Shown here: one piece after another, positions 33,396 through 40,869 of the stretch | Numbering within the stretch: position 1 is the first letter of the stretch | Layout of the letters: the number at the start of each line of letters is the position of its first letter | Source: a virus | Length of the DNA: 64,000 bases | Virus record (IMG/VR): IMGVR_UViG_3300042965_000182 | Coordinates: 1-64,000 of that record | Reading direction: 5' to 3' (one strand) | Notes under the pieces: model-generated | Databases searched by the model: none | Seen by the model: the letters and a program-made list of their open reading frames with translations, nothing else | Told to the model about the DNA's origin: nothing | Made by a program: the position numbers and the translations under genes

Positions 33396-34601
33396 ATGAG
33401 TGATTTAATTTTTGAAAAGAAAATAGAGAAGTTGTATAAGGAATTAGGTGGAGAAAAGGAATACGAAAGGTTAAGGTTAACGGCAAGTAAGGGAAATTTA
33501 CAGAAACTTGCTACTACTCAGCTGGAAAAAACTTTAAGAAGTAAATATTCAATTAATCTTCCATTTGATTTGGAGTTAAAAGATTTTACAATAAAAAAAG
33601 ATAAAGTTTGTGCTACTTATGATTTATCCTTACCAGATAAACAACCAATTCAGGTTTTTGCTACCTTTCAAATTGAAGATGATGGCAAACTAACTCTTAT
33701 CCATTTAGATAATGAAAAAGAAATAGAAAAGATACTTGGCTATAAGTATTATGCTGTTAAAGTGCCTGGTTATGGTGTTTACAAGGTTTCAGCATTAACA
33801 GAGAAAGAAGCCGTAAACAAGGTTATAGATAAACTTTTTGAAGAAGTCAGTTCAGTAGAAGTGTTTAACAGAAGGTTTGTAAAAGGAAACAAATCTTTAC
33901 TCTGTGATTACATTTTAGATAACAACTATGTAATGGATTGGAGAAAGTATATTGATACAAAAGATATAGTTGATTTTAAACAAAAAGAAGTTTTACCAAA
34001 GCAGGTTATCAAATTAGAAAAGCAAGCAATGGTTTATCCTGAAAGTTTACTTTTACAGGAAGAAAGGTCTTTTATTGACAGGTTTTTTACTGAACAAGAC
34101 CAAAAAATTTATTCATTTATAAGGAAGAAGGAAACACTCAAAAAGACGATTGCTTCAATAATTGAAAACTATTTAAAGCAATTTGGAATAGATGCTGAAG
34201 TTGAAATTAACAAGATGGAAGGTGAAAAAGTAATAACAGGGACATTTGAACTGACTTCTTCTTATGTTTCAGGTGAATTTCCTTTTGTTGCTGATGTTGA
34301 AGGTGATGAAGTTAAACTTATTTCAATAAGGGATTATGAAATAAAGAAAGTGGCAGGTTTAAAAATTTACAAAGTTGGAACGCCAGAAGGCAAAGAGTTT
34401 ACAATTTTAGCAACTTCTTTACCTGTTGTTTTGGAAACTTTACAAACAATTTTAAACAGGAAAATAAGTTTTGATGAGTTTACACAAAAATTCACTTTTA
34501 CTGAACTTGGTGAGTTTGGTGTTGTAAATGATGCTAAGCAGGTTAACCCTTGGACAAAAATAAAAGTTGGTGAAGAAGAGTTTTTAGTAAGGTTAAAATA
34601 A
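33396..34601 (+). CDS. head-region protein with internal duplication
   Basis: 401 residues. The N terminus has TASKGNLQKLATTQLEKTL, where LQKLA also occurs in the major capsid protein. Two alpha/beta segments follow: residues about 44-165 and 254-390. They share the order of a beta pair with an intermediate 'GK-LTLIHLDNEKEIEKI' or 'GDEVKLISIRDYEIKKV', then YxYAVKVPGYGVYKVSALT or LKIYKVGTPEGKEFTILAT, then a helix. LEKQAMVYPES near residue 207 is another K-x-A site between them. Likely internal or maturation protein; function unknown. Confidence 0.7.
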   Translation: MSDLIFEKKIEKLYKELGGEKEYERLRLTASKGNLQKLATTQLEKTLRSKYSINLPFDLELKDFTIKKDKVCATYDLSLPDKQPIQVFATFQIEDDGKLTLIHLDNEKEIEKILGYKYYAVKVPGYGVYKVSALTEKEAVNKVIDKLFEEVSSVEVFNRRFVKGNKSLLCDYILDNNYVMDWRKYIDTKDIVDFKQKEVLPKQVIKLEKQAMVYPESLLLQEERSFIDRFFTEQDQKIYSFIRKKETLKKTIASIIENYLKQFGIDAEVEINKMEGEKVITGTFELTSSYVSGEFPFVADVEGDEVKLISIRDYEIKKVAGLKIYKVGTPEGKEFTILATSLPVVLETLQTILNRKISFDEFTQKFTFTELGEFGVVNDAKQVNPWTKIKVGEEEFLVRLK

Positions 34602-34613
34602 TGGAGGTTTAAA

Positions 34614-34799
34614 ATGGCATTTAAAAAGTTTGGTTTTGGTAAAATAATTGAGAAAACAAATGATTTAGTTGAACTTTTAAAAAAGAAAAAACAAGTTTTA
34701 AAGCAAGATGAAAAACAAGAAGAAGATATAAAACAGAAGAAGGTAGAAGAGGAATTAAAAGAGAAAATGGGAATTGAAGATGAAGATAATCAACAATAA
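34614..34799 (+). CDS. unknown 61-residue charged protein
   Basis: Starts MAFKKFGFGKIIEKTNDLVE after TGGAGG. Basic front, then a Lys/Glu/Gln-rich helix to the end (KKVEEELKEKMGIEDEDNQQ). Probably a coiled coil or disordered peptide, as in small internal head proteins. No family recognised. Confidence 0.6.
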   Translation: MAFKKFGFGKIIEKTNDLVELLKKKKQVLKQDEKQEEDIKQKKVEEELKEKMGIEDEDNQQ

Positions 34800-34822
34800 A
34801 GAGTAGTAAAAGGAAAAAGATT

Positions 34823-35281
34823 ATGAATAAAAAAACACAAGATTTACAAAAAAGGTTTGAAGAGGCAATAGACTTAGTGATAGAAGAGGCAAGGCAACAA
34901 GGTCTTTCTGTTTACCAATGGTTAGAAAAGCATTACAGAGAATGGAATGATGAAGTGATAATTGAAGGGTTATATGAAGACTTTTTAAATATGAAGGTAA
35001 ACAATGTTCCCTCGGAGATTTCAGGTAAAATTCCTCAAACTTTTGAAGAATATTTAAATGATAGTTTAAAGGCAATAGAATATAGATTAAGGGCATTAGA
35101 ATTTAATAAAAAATATAAAACATCAGGTTTTGAACCATTAAAAAAGATGGGTATTATTGAAGAAATAAAAGGTTTACCAAAAGGTTTTGGAGAGCCTTTG
35201 TCATCAGAAGACATTGAATTTTTTGAGATGATTTTAAAGAAAACAAAAGAGACGATTGAAAATTATTTAAAGAGTAAATGA
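34823..35281 (+). CDS. unknown helical 152-residue protein
   Basis: Reads MNKKTQDLQKRFEEAIDLVI, helical and charged throughout. It has a Trp pair (YQWLEKHYREWNDEV). It closes the operon before the second promoter-like element. No family recognised. Confidence 0.65.
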   Translation: MNKKTQDLQKRFEEAIDLVIEEARQQGLSVYQWLEKHYREWNDEVIIEGLYEDFLNMKVNNVPSEISGKIPQTFEEYLNDSLKAIEYRLRALEFNKKYKTSGFEPLKKMGIIEEIKGLPKGFGEPLSSEDIEFFEMILKKTKETIENYLKSK

Positions 35282-35286
35282 AGTTG

Positions 35287-35306
35287 AAGTATCAATATTT
35301 TTATAA
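35287..35306 (+). promoter_or_regulatory. phage-class promoter-like element, copy 2
   Basis: AAGTATCAATATTTTTATAA, identical over 20 bases to the copy at 11322. It sits just after a stop codon and 44 bases before the start of the repeat-protein pair. It is followed at once by an AT-rich inverted repeat. Only the TATAA part resembles a host promoter. Confidence 0.65.
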
Positions 35307-35309
35307 TTG

Positions 35310-35329
35310 CTTTTTTATAATTAAAAAAG
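35310..35329 (+). promoter_or_regulatory. 20-base AT palindrome
   Basis: CTTTTTTA, a TAAT centre and TAAAAAAG form a perfect inverted repeat with 8-base arms. It lies just downstream of the promoter-like element, near the expected transcription start, as an operator would. Alternatively it is a weak hairpin in the mRNA leader. No protein can be assigned to it. Confidence 0.35.
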
Positions 35330-35349
35330 TTGAATGAGGGAGGTAAACT

Positions 35350-35889
35350 ATGAGAAGTGAGATAATAAAAATAAGTGAAAAGCTGGTAAAAATAGCAGAA
35401 GAACTATTAAGGTTTACGAAAAGAGGAATGACAGAAGAGGGGTTTGAAGAGTGGGAAGAGTATGGTTTTACTCCTGAAGAGATAGAAGAATGGGAACATT
35501 ATGGATTTACACCTGAACAGGCACTTGAATGGGATGAACATGGTTTTAGCGCTTACAGAGCATTTCAATGGGATAAAATAGGTTTTACACCTGATGAAGC
35601 AAAAGAATGGAGTGATTACGATTTTGAACCTTTTCAGGCATACAAATGGAAAGAAAAAGGTTTTGAACCAAGAGAAGCAGATGAGTGGGCAAAATGTTTT
35701 TTCACAGCTGAAGAAGCAAAGAAGTGGAAAGAATATGGTTTTGATGACCCTCATGATGCTGAAAGTTGGCGTGATTATCATTTTACACCTGAAAAAGCAG
35801 AAGAATGGAAAGGCAAAGGCTATGAACCTGATGAGGCATACAGGATAAGAAAAGAAACAGAAGAAATTGAAGAGGAAGATTGGAGGTAG
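35350..35889 (+). CDS. 13-residue-repeat protein 2 with N-terminal targeting-like helix
   Basis: 179 residues: the shared helix (IIKISEKLVKIAEELLRFTK), then R-G, and about 10 repeats of the 13-residue unit (EEYGFTPEEIEEW, EHYGFTPEQALEW and so on), ending in EAYRIRKE and an acidic tail. The first 26 residues are nearly identical to those of the protein at 17147, 18 kb away. Only the number of repeats and the C-terminal domain differ. It is the first gene after a strong promoter-like element, just upstream of the protease and capsid genes, so high late expression is likely. Confidence 0.8.
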   Translation: MRSEIIKISEKLVKIAEELLRFTKRGMTEEGFEEWEEYGFTPEEIEEWEHYGFTPEQALEWDEHGFSAYRAFQWDKIGFTPDEAKEWSDYDFEPFQAYKWKEKGFEPREADEWAKCFFTAEEAKKWKEYGFDDPHDAESWRDYHFTPEKAEEWKGKGYEPDEAYRIRKETEEIEEEDWR

Positions 35890-35895
35890 TAAAAT

Positions 35896-36486
35896 ATGAA
35901 GGATAAAATAATAAAACTAAGTGAAGAGTTAATAAAGATAACAGAAGAGTTATTAAAGGTTATTGGACATAATGAATTAGAAGAATTTAACGAATGGAAA
36001 CTGCATGGTTTTACTATTGAGGAAGCAAAAAAATGGAAAAAATATGATTTTAGTCCTTGGAGAGCGAAGGAATGGAAGAGTTATGGATTTACACCTGAGG
36101 AAGCAAAAAAATGGAGTGATTATGGTTTTGAATTTTACAAGGCAAGTGAATGGAAGGAATTTGGTTTTTCTCCTGAAAGAGCGAAAGAGTGGAGAAACTA
36201 CCATTTCTTTAATCCTGAGGAGGCGTATGATTGGTGGAAACATGGTTTTACTCCTGACGAAGCAGAAAAATGGTATGATTGTATATTTTCTCCTGATGAA
36301 GCATTTAAGTGGATACAAACAGGATATTCTCTTGAAGATGCAATGGAATGGAGGAGATTTGGTTTTAGACCAGAGGAAGCGAAAAAATGGGATAGGTTTG
36401 GTTTTAAACCTAAAAGAGCAAGACAATGGATGGAAAAAGGATTTACACCAGAAGAAGCATATAGATTGAAAAAGAGAAGGAGATAA
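35896..36486 (+). CDS. 13-residue-repeat protein 3 with N-terminal targeting-like helix
   Basis: 196 residues. N-terminal helix IIKLSEELIKITEELLKV, a short linker (IGHNELEEF), then 12 repeats (KLHGFTIEEAKKW, KSYGFTPEEAKKW, KEFGFSPERAKEW and others, one with 14 residues), ending in EAYRLKKRRR. A tandem paralogue of the gene before, with a six-base gap. The alternation of Trp with a G-F turn suggests a compact helical solenoid. Next gene overlaps by one base. Confidence 0.8.
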   Translation: MKDKIIKLSEELIKITEELLKVIGHNELEEFNEWKLHGFTIEEAKKWKKYDFSPWRAKEWKSYGFTPEEAKKWSDYGFEFYKASEWKEFGFSPERAKEWRNYHFFNPEEAYDWWKHGFTPDEAEKWYDCIFSPDEAFKWIQTGYSLEDAMEWRRFGFRPEEAKKWDRFGFKPKRARQWMEKGFTPEEAYRLKKRRR

Positions 36487-36986
36487 TGGAAGAGTTAAAA
36501 CTTAAAGTAAAAGAAGTTTTAGACAGTTTTATAAAACTTTACAAGTTTCCAGCAGAAATTTTTCTTGACATTTTCAAAATAGAAGAGGAAAAAGACAAGT
36601 TAAAAGCATATGTAAAGGTTGACCCTCGTTTTAGGTTTGAGTATCCTGTTATAACTCCGTCAGAGTTTGTTATTCTTTTACAGAAGTTTGTTCCGCATCC
36701 ATATGGAGTTATTGACAACAAAGAACTTTATTTCTATTTTGTTTTAGGAGAGGTTGAAAAGAAAGCACAAACAGACCAACCACCTGTTGAGTTTCAAGCA
36801 ACTGTTTTAGATGAACTTTTAGATAGAGTAGCAAGACCCATTATAGAGACAGGTATACCAGATTTATTGATTGGTTGGTGGGCGGCTAAAAACATAGCAA
36901 AAAATATTTCAGAGATGTTTCAAACTTTAACTTTACCTGTTAATTCCACACCTGGTTATGTTGCTCCTGTTCCAAAAGAAATTTAA
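36486..36986 (+). CDS. unknown head-region protein
   Basis: 166 residues starting MEELKLKVKEVLDSFIKL. It contains GEVEKKAQTDQPPVEF near residue 97, with the K-K-A-Q pattern also found in the protease fusion next to it. The middle is beta-rich (FRFEYPVITPSEFVILLQ), the end helical. No family recognised; its place suggests a head morphogenesis role. Confidence 0.65.
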   Translation: MEELKLKVKEVLDSFIKLYKFPAEIFLDIFKIEEEKDKLKAYVKVDPRFRFEYPVITPSEFVILLQKFVPHPYGVIDNKELYFYFVLGEVEKKAQTDQPPVEFQATVLDELLDRVARPIIETGIPDLLIGWWAAKNIAKNISEMFQTLTLPVNSTPGYVAPVPKEI

Positions 36987-36997
36987 GGAGGTGATAA

Positions 36998-38605
36998 ATG
37001 GCATTTATTAAGTATGCAACAGCAAAAATAATAGCAAGTTATGAGAATGAAGTAGCACTTTTAGAAAGTAATCCTGAATTAGAAAAGGTTTTAAATACAT
37101 TTAAGGTGATAAAGTTAGACCCTTCAAGGTATATGTATTTAAGGAACAGGGCAATCAGTTCATTAGAGACTTGGGGTTGTAATAGGAATGCTGATGGATT
37201 TCCTCGTATTGAATTACAGGAAAATCATCACACTTTCATTAATTCAAGGGTTTCAGTTGACCATAAAGACAATATTATTGTTGGTGTTGTAGTTGACAGT
37301 TATTTTGTTCCACCAAAAGTAGAAATAAAAGACGATATGATTATAAGGTCTGGTGATTATGTTGAGAACATTTTAGCACTTGATAAAAAGGTATTAGAAA
37401 GTTATAAGCCTGATGGTAAAAATTCACTTTTAGATTTAATTGTAAACGGAATAGTAACAGATACAAGTATGGGTGCTATTGTTGGTTATTCCATTTGTTC
37501 AGTGCCTACTTGTATGAATGTTGCTCATACAGAAAGCGAATATTGTGAGCATATAAAGTCAAAGAAAGGTTCAGTTATAAAACTTGCTTCTGGTATTGAT
37601 GTGCAGATTTTTGAAATTTGCAGACAGGTTACATTTTTTGAAGACAGTATTATTGTTCCGCTTGCTTATGGTGGGCTTGCTGGTGGTGAAGGTGCCGACC
37701 CTAACGCCAAGTTTTTAGAAAAGATTGCTACGACACCTTTAAAAACTTACATTGTTTATAGGGACAGGTTTTATTCTGATTTTACTAAAAAAGCACAAAT
37801 AGAAGAAAGACCACAGGTTTTAATACCTGAGAAAAAGGTATTAAGGAAAGAGTTTAAGGACGAAGACATAGAGTATACAAAGCAACAATTAAAGAAAAAT
37901 TTAGAGGAAGAACTATCAAAAACGATAGTAGTTGAAAAAGAGGAAGTTTCAGATGTTGTAGATTATCTTATAGAACTTCTTAAAAAGGGAACAGAGTTTA
38001 ATGAAGCGTTAAAACTTGCTTGGGAACACTTTAAAGGTTTAAAAGAGAAAACAGCACAGGAAAAGAAAAAAGAGGTAATAGTCGTAGATATAGATGGAAC
38101 ACTTTTTGATGTTTCTCATAGGTTAAAATACATTGAAAGTCCTCAAAAAGATTGGAAAAGGTTTTTCAGCGAAGAAGAGGTTTCAAAGGACAAGCCTTAT
38201 CCATCAGTAGTTGAATTTGTAAACACTTTAAGAGAAGAAACAGGTTTACCAATGGTTGTTTTAACAGGTAGACCTGAAACTTTAAGGGAATTAACAGAGA
38301 AACAATTAGAAGAAGCAGGTGTTAACTATGATGAACTTATAATGAAGCCAAAAGAAAGAAGTTTTGAGAAGGCTGTTTCATTCAAAAAAGATGTTTTAAA
38401 GAACTATGTTCCTGTTTATTTTATAGATGACGATTACAATAATTTAGCAGTTGTAAAGAAAGAGTTTCCTGATGCTAAGGTGTATCACGCTGATGATGGT
38501 AGAATAAAAGAGTTTTTTATTGGTGAAGTACTTGAAGAAAAAGTCAGTTTTTGGAAAAGAATATCTTTCAAAAAGGAGGGTAAATGGACAAGAAAATCAC
38601 TATAA
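36998..38605 (+). CDS. S80-type prohead protease fused to a HAD phosphatase domain
   Basis: 535 residues in two domains. Residues 1-260 match the phage prohead protease (T4 gp21/S80) pattern: HHTFINSRVSVDHKDN with D88-H89, a VGVVVDSYF strand, TDTSMGAIVGYSICSVPTC with probable nucleophile S157, EYCEHI, and the closing FFEDSIIVPLAYGG, NAKFLEKIA. Such proteases trim scaffold and capsid proteins. Then FTKKAQ (262-267) and EKTAQ (350-354) flank a linker. From about residue 360 a HAD hydrolase begins: VVDIDGTLFD with D364 and D366, VVLTGRPETLREL, and FIDDDYNN, like the 3'-phosphatase half of T4 polynucleotide kinase. Confidence 0.85.
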   Translation: MAFIKYATAKIIASYENEVALLESNPELEKVLNTFKVIKLDPSRYMYLRNRAISSLETWGCNRNADGFPRIELQENHHTFINSRVSVDHKDNIIVGVVVDSYFVPPKVEIKDDMIIRSGDYVENILALDKKVLESYKPDGKNSLLDLIVNGIVTDTSMGAIVGYSICSVPTCMNVAHTESEYCEHIKSKKGSVIKLASGIDVQIFEICRQVTFFEDSIIVPLAYGGLAGGEGADPNAKFLEKIATTPLKTYIVYRDRFYSDFTKKAQIEERPQVLIPEKKVLRKEFKDEDIEYTKQQLKKNLEEELSKTIVVEKEEVSDVVDYLIELLKKGTEFNEALKLAWEHFKGLKEKTAQEKKKEVIVVDIDGTLFDVSHRLKYIESPQKDWKRFFSEEEVSKDKPYPSVVEFVNTLREETGLPMVVLTGRPETLRELTEKQLEEAGVNYDELIMKPKERSFEKAVSFKKDVLKNYVPVYFIDDDYNNLAVVKKEFPDAKVYHADDGRIKEFFIGEVLEEKVSFWKRISFKKEGKWTRKSL

Positions 38606-38898
38606 AGGAGTTGGAAGAATTTATAACTTATTTAGAAGAAGAAGGTCTTTTGAAATTTGAAGACAAAGTAGAGATTTTTGGTAAACACAATGTTGAAAGG
38701 TTGAGAACGCTTGCCTATTTAGCCAGTTTACATATAAAGAAGAAATTAGAAGAAGACGAGATAGGTAAATACAAAGAGGAGAAGTTAAAGAGGGTTTTAA
38801 GCAGTTTACAGAAGGTTGAAAAGTTTTTAGTTTTTAACTGCCCACGAGACGAGATTTCCCAAGAAAATCAATCATTAGAAAAGATTATAGGTGATTAA
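38584..38898 (+). CDS. small helical head-assembly protein
   Basis: 104 residues after GGAGGGTAA, overlapping the protease fusion by 22 bases. Helical and charged (IKELEEFITYLEEEGLLKF). Its last five residues, KIIGD, are nearly the same as the last five of the scaffold protein (KIVGD). Position between protease and scaffold suggests a core or scaffold accessory protein. Confidence 0.65.
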   Translation: MDKKITIKELEEFITYLEEEGLLKFEDKVEIFGKHNVERLRTLAYLASLHIKKKLEEDEIGKYKEEKLKRVLSSLQKVEKFLVFNCPRDEISQENQSLEKIIGD

Positions 38899-38920
38899 AG
38901 TATCAACATTTTTATAACCT
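38897..38920 (+). promoter_or_regulatory. phage-class promoter-like element, copy 3
   Basis: AAAGTATCAACATTTTTATA followed by ACCT. One base differs from copies 1 and 2 (C for T). It starts within the stop codon of the previous gene and would drive scaffold, decoration and capsid genes, which need the highest late expression. The spacing between TATCAA and TATAA is the same in all three. Confidence 0.65.
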
Positions 38921-39128
38921 CTTCCTTAAAAATAAAAAACAAAAAGTTATAAGAAAAACAAAAATAAAACAAAAAACCATAAAAACAAAAAACAAGTTAA
39001 AAGAAAAGAAGTATAAATATAAAAAGAAGAAGAATGAGTATAAATAACAAGAAGAAGAAAAAAGAAAAGAACAGGAGGGGGAAGTGGATTTTCCTTCTGT
39101 AAAAATAAAAAAAGAAATTTTTTACTAA
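38921..39128 (+). other. A-rich untranslated leader before the scaffold gene
   Basis: About 210 bases with extreme strand bias: mostly A, with G in clusters and long stretches without T (for example AAGAAGAAGAAAAAAGAAAA). No stable hairpin can form from such sequence. It has two TATAAATA boxes (39012 and 39038), like T4 late promoters, but these are expected in such DNA. A 22-codon frame at 39034-39102 (MSINNKKKKKEKNRRGK) is open with an unconvincing start. Best reading: a long unstructured 5' leader that keeps ribosome access open and may bind a protein. Confidence 0.5.
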
Positions 39129-39140
39129 GGAGGTGATAAA

Positions 39141-40847
39141 ATGACATATCAAGAATTAGTTAAAAAGTTAGGTATTGAATTTAAAGAAAGTCCAAGAAGG
39201 ATAAAGGTTCTATCATCACTTATTGAAAATGGTAAGTTAGAAGAAGCAAAGTCCTTAGCAAAATTTTACAAAAGAGTAGACGAAATAGGAAATAACGAGA
39301 GGTTAATTGAGTTATCAGCTCGTGATGCAAAGACTTTTTTTCAGTATAAAGACGAATCACTTTCAAAAGCAGAGGAATATTTAAAAGAAGTTTCTGCTTC
39401 TTATTTACCTTCTTCTGATTATGAGCTTAGTGCTTACGAAGTGAATGAAGATGAAGGAAAGGTCAGGTTAGTTTTTTCGCAAAAAGCAAAGGATAAAAGA
39501 CCTCCAAAAGATTGGTGGGAGAATTGTATAAAAAGGGCAAGGAAGTTTGCTGACGACCCTGAAAGTTTTTGTGGTGCTCTTTGGTATAGACCAGGTGATT
39601 TCCCCTATGGTGAAAAATTAAGGGAATCATTTGGTAAACCTTATAAAGGTTCAATAGAAGAAGAAAAATTTTTAAAGGAGGCTATTATGAAGTTTGAAGG
39701 TAAAAAGGAGCCATTTTGGAAGAGGTTAATGTTTTGGAAAAAAAGTGAAAAAGAAAAAATGGATTACAGGACAGTAGAAGAAAGAGGTCATCCCGATTAT
39801 TCAACAGAGGGTAAAGGTGAAGGCAAGTGGGAAGATTACAGGACTTCAAAGTATTCAGAAGCATCCAGAAGGTTATTACAGAAAATAGAGGCATTAAAGG
39901 AAAGGATAGCGAGGTTAAAGAAAAAGAAGGAAGAAGTGGAAGAAGAGGAAGAATTTGAAGAAGAGGAAGTTCCAGTAAGGAGACCTGTAAAAAAACCTAT
40001 TAGAGTAAAGGAAATTGAAGAAGAGGAAGAAGAAATTCCTGTAAGAAGACCAGTAAGAAGACCTGTAAGGAGACCTATTGAAGAAGAAATTGAAGAAGAG
40101 GAAGAAGAAAAACCAAGGAGAGTAAAAAGTCAAGTTGAAACTCCATCTAAAAAGGTAAGAGAAGTTCCTGTTGAATTTGAAGAAGAAGAGGAAGAGGAAA
40201 TTCCAGTTAGAAGGGAGGAAAAACCTGTTCCTACAAGAAGGTATACACCAAGGTTTGAAGAAAGACATCCTGAAATTGCTTTGAGAGAATCACTTAACAG
40301 GTTAAGAAGGAAAATAGCAGATTTAAAACAAAGGATTGCTTCTTTAAAAGAGGAAAGACCTGTTGAAAGTGAATTAAAAGACAAAATAGCAAGTTTAAAA
40401 GAAAGAATTAGTAGATTTAAGAAGAAGGCAGTGTTTGACCCGAGAATTTTAACAGACCTTGACCCAGAGAAAATATTTGGTCCTTTACCTGAATTTGCTC
40501 AGGAAAAAGCACCTGAAAGAAAGTATGAGGTTACGCTTGCTCACGAAAAAGACGAAGAGGTAAAAAAGCCAATCCCTGAAACACACAAAATGGTTACGGA
40601 AAAAGTTCCAGAAGTAGAAAAAGCATTTATTGAAAAGGCAACAAGAGCTTCAAAAATAGTTGACAAAATGATAGAAAAAGGTTTAATTACTGAAAATGAA
40701 AAGTATAGTAAGTTATCAGAACTTATGAAGTTTAATGATTTTGAATTAAACAGGATTGAGAATTTTGTAAACGAAGTAAAAAGTGAAAAAGGTGTTTTAG
40801 TTGTAGATGAAGGAATTATTGATTTTAATAAAATTGTTGGTGATTAA
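39141..40847 (+). CDS. scaffold / prohead core protein
   Basis: 568 residues, placed directly before the decoration and capsid genes. Residues 100-155 carry a PPKDWWENCIKRARKFADD, then SFCGALWYRPGDF module that I associate with phage head proteins. A long acidic/basic low-complexity part follows (EEEEEIPVRRPVRRPVRR units), then a coiled coil (LRRKIADLKQRIASLKEE) and SRFKKKAVFDPRIL, a likely processing site. The C terminus ends KIVGD. Size, low complexity and location fit a scaffold that is degraded by the protease. Confidence 0.75.
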   Translation: MTYQELVKKLGIEFKESPRRIKVLSSLIENGKLEEAKSLAKFYKRVDEIGNNERLIELSARDAKTFFQYKDESLSKAEEYLKEVSASYLPSSDYELSAYEVNEDEGKVRLVFSQKAKDKRPPKDWWENCIKRARKFADDPESFCGALWYRPGDFPYGEKLRESFGKPYKGSIEEEKFLKEAIMKFEGKKEPFWKRLMFWKKSEKEKMDYRTVEERGHPDYSTEGKGEGKWEDYRTSKYSEASRRLLQKIEALKERIARLKKKKEEVEEEEEFEEEEVPVRRPVKKPIRVKEIEEEEEEIPVRRPVRRPVRRPIEEEIEEEEEEKPRRVKSQVETPSKKVREVPVEFEEEEEEEIPVRREEKPVPTRRYTPRFEERHPEIALRESLNRLRRKIADLKQRIASLKEERPVESELKDKIASLKERISRFKKKAVFDPRILTDLDPEKIFGPLPEFAQEKAPERKYEVTLAHEKDEEVKKPIPETHKMVTEKVPEVEKAFIEKATRASKIVDKMIEKGLITENEKYSKLSELMKFNDFELNRIENFVNEVKSEKGVLVVDEGIIDFNKIVGD

Positions 40848-40869
40848 AAAAATTTTAAGGAGGTAGGAA

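Noticed and set aside
35977-36426. Long minus-strand frame of 149 residues opposite the repeat protein, and a plus-strand alternative frame of 154 residues (36005-36469)
   Set aside because: The 39-base periodicity keeps other frames open. The products mirror the real repeats, with no ribosome site or plausible composition.
39012-39045. Two TATAAATA boxes like T4 late promoters
   Set aside because: They lie in A-rich DNA where such octamers are expected by chance, and the clearer GTATCAAC element stands 110 bases upstream. Kept only as a remark.
39915-40268. A 117-residue minus-strand frame rich in Phe, Asn, Ser and Tyr
   Set aside because: It is the reverse reading of the Glu/Lys/Arg-rich scaffold repeats (FFFLFFNF from GAAGAA runs). 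No ribosome site, and it lies inside a well-supported gene.
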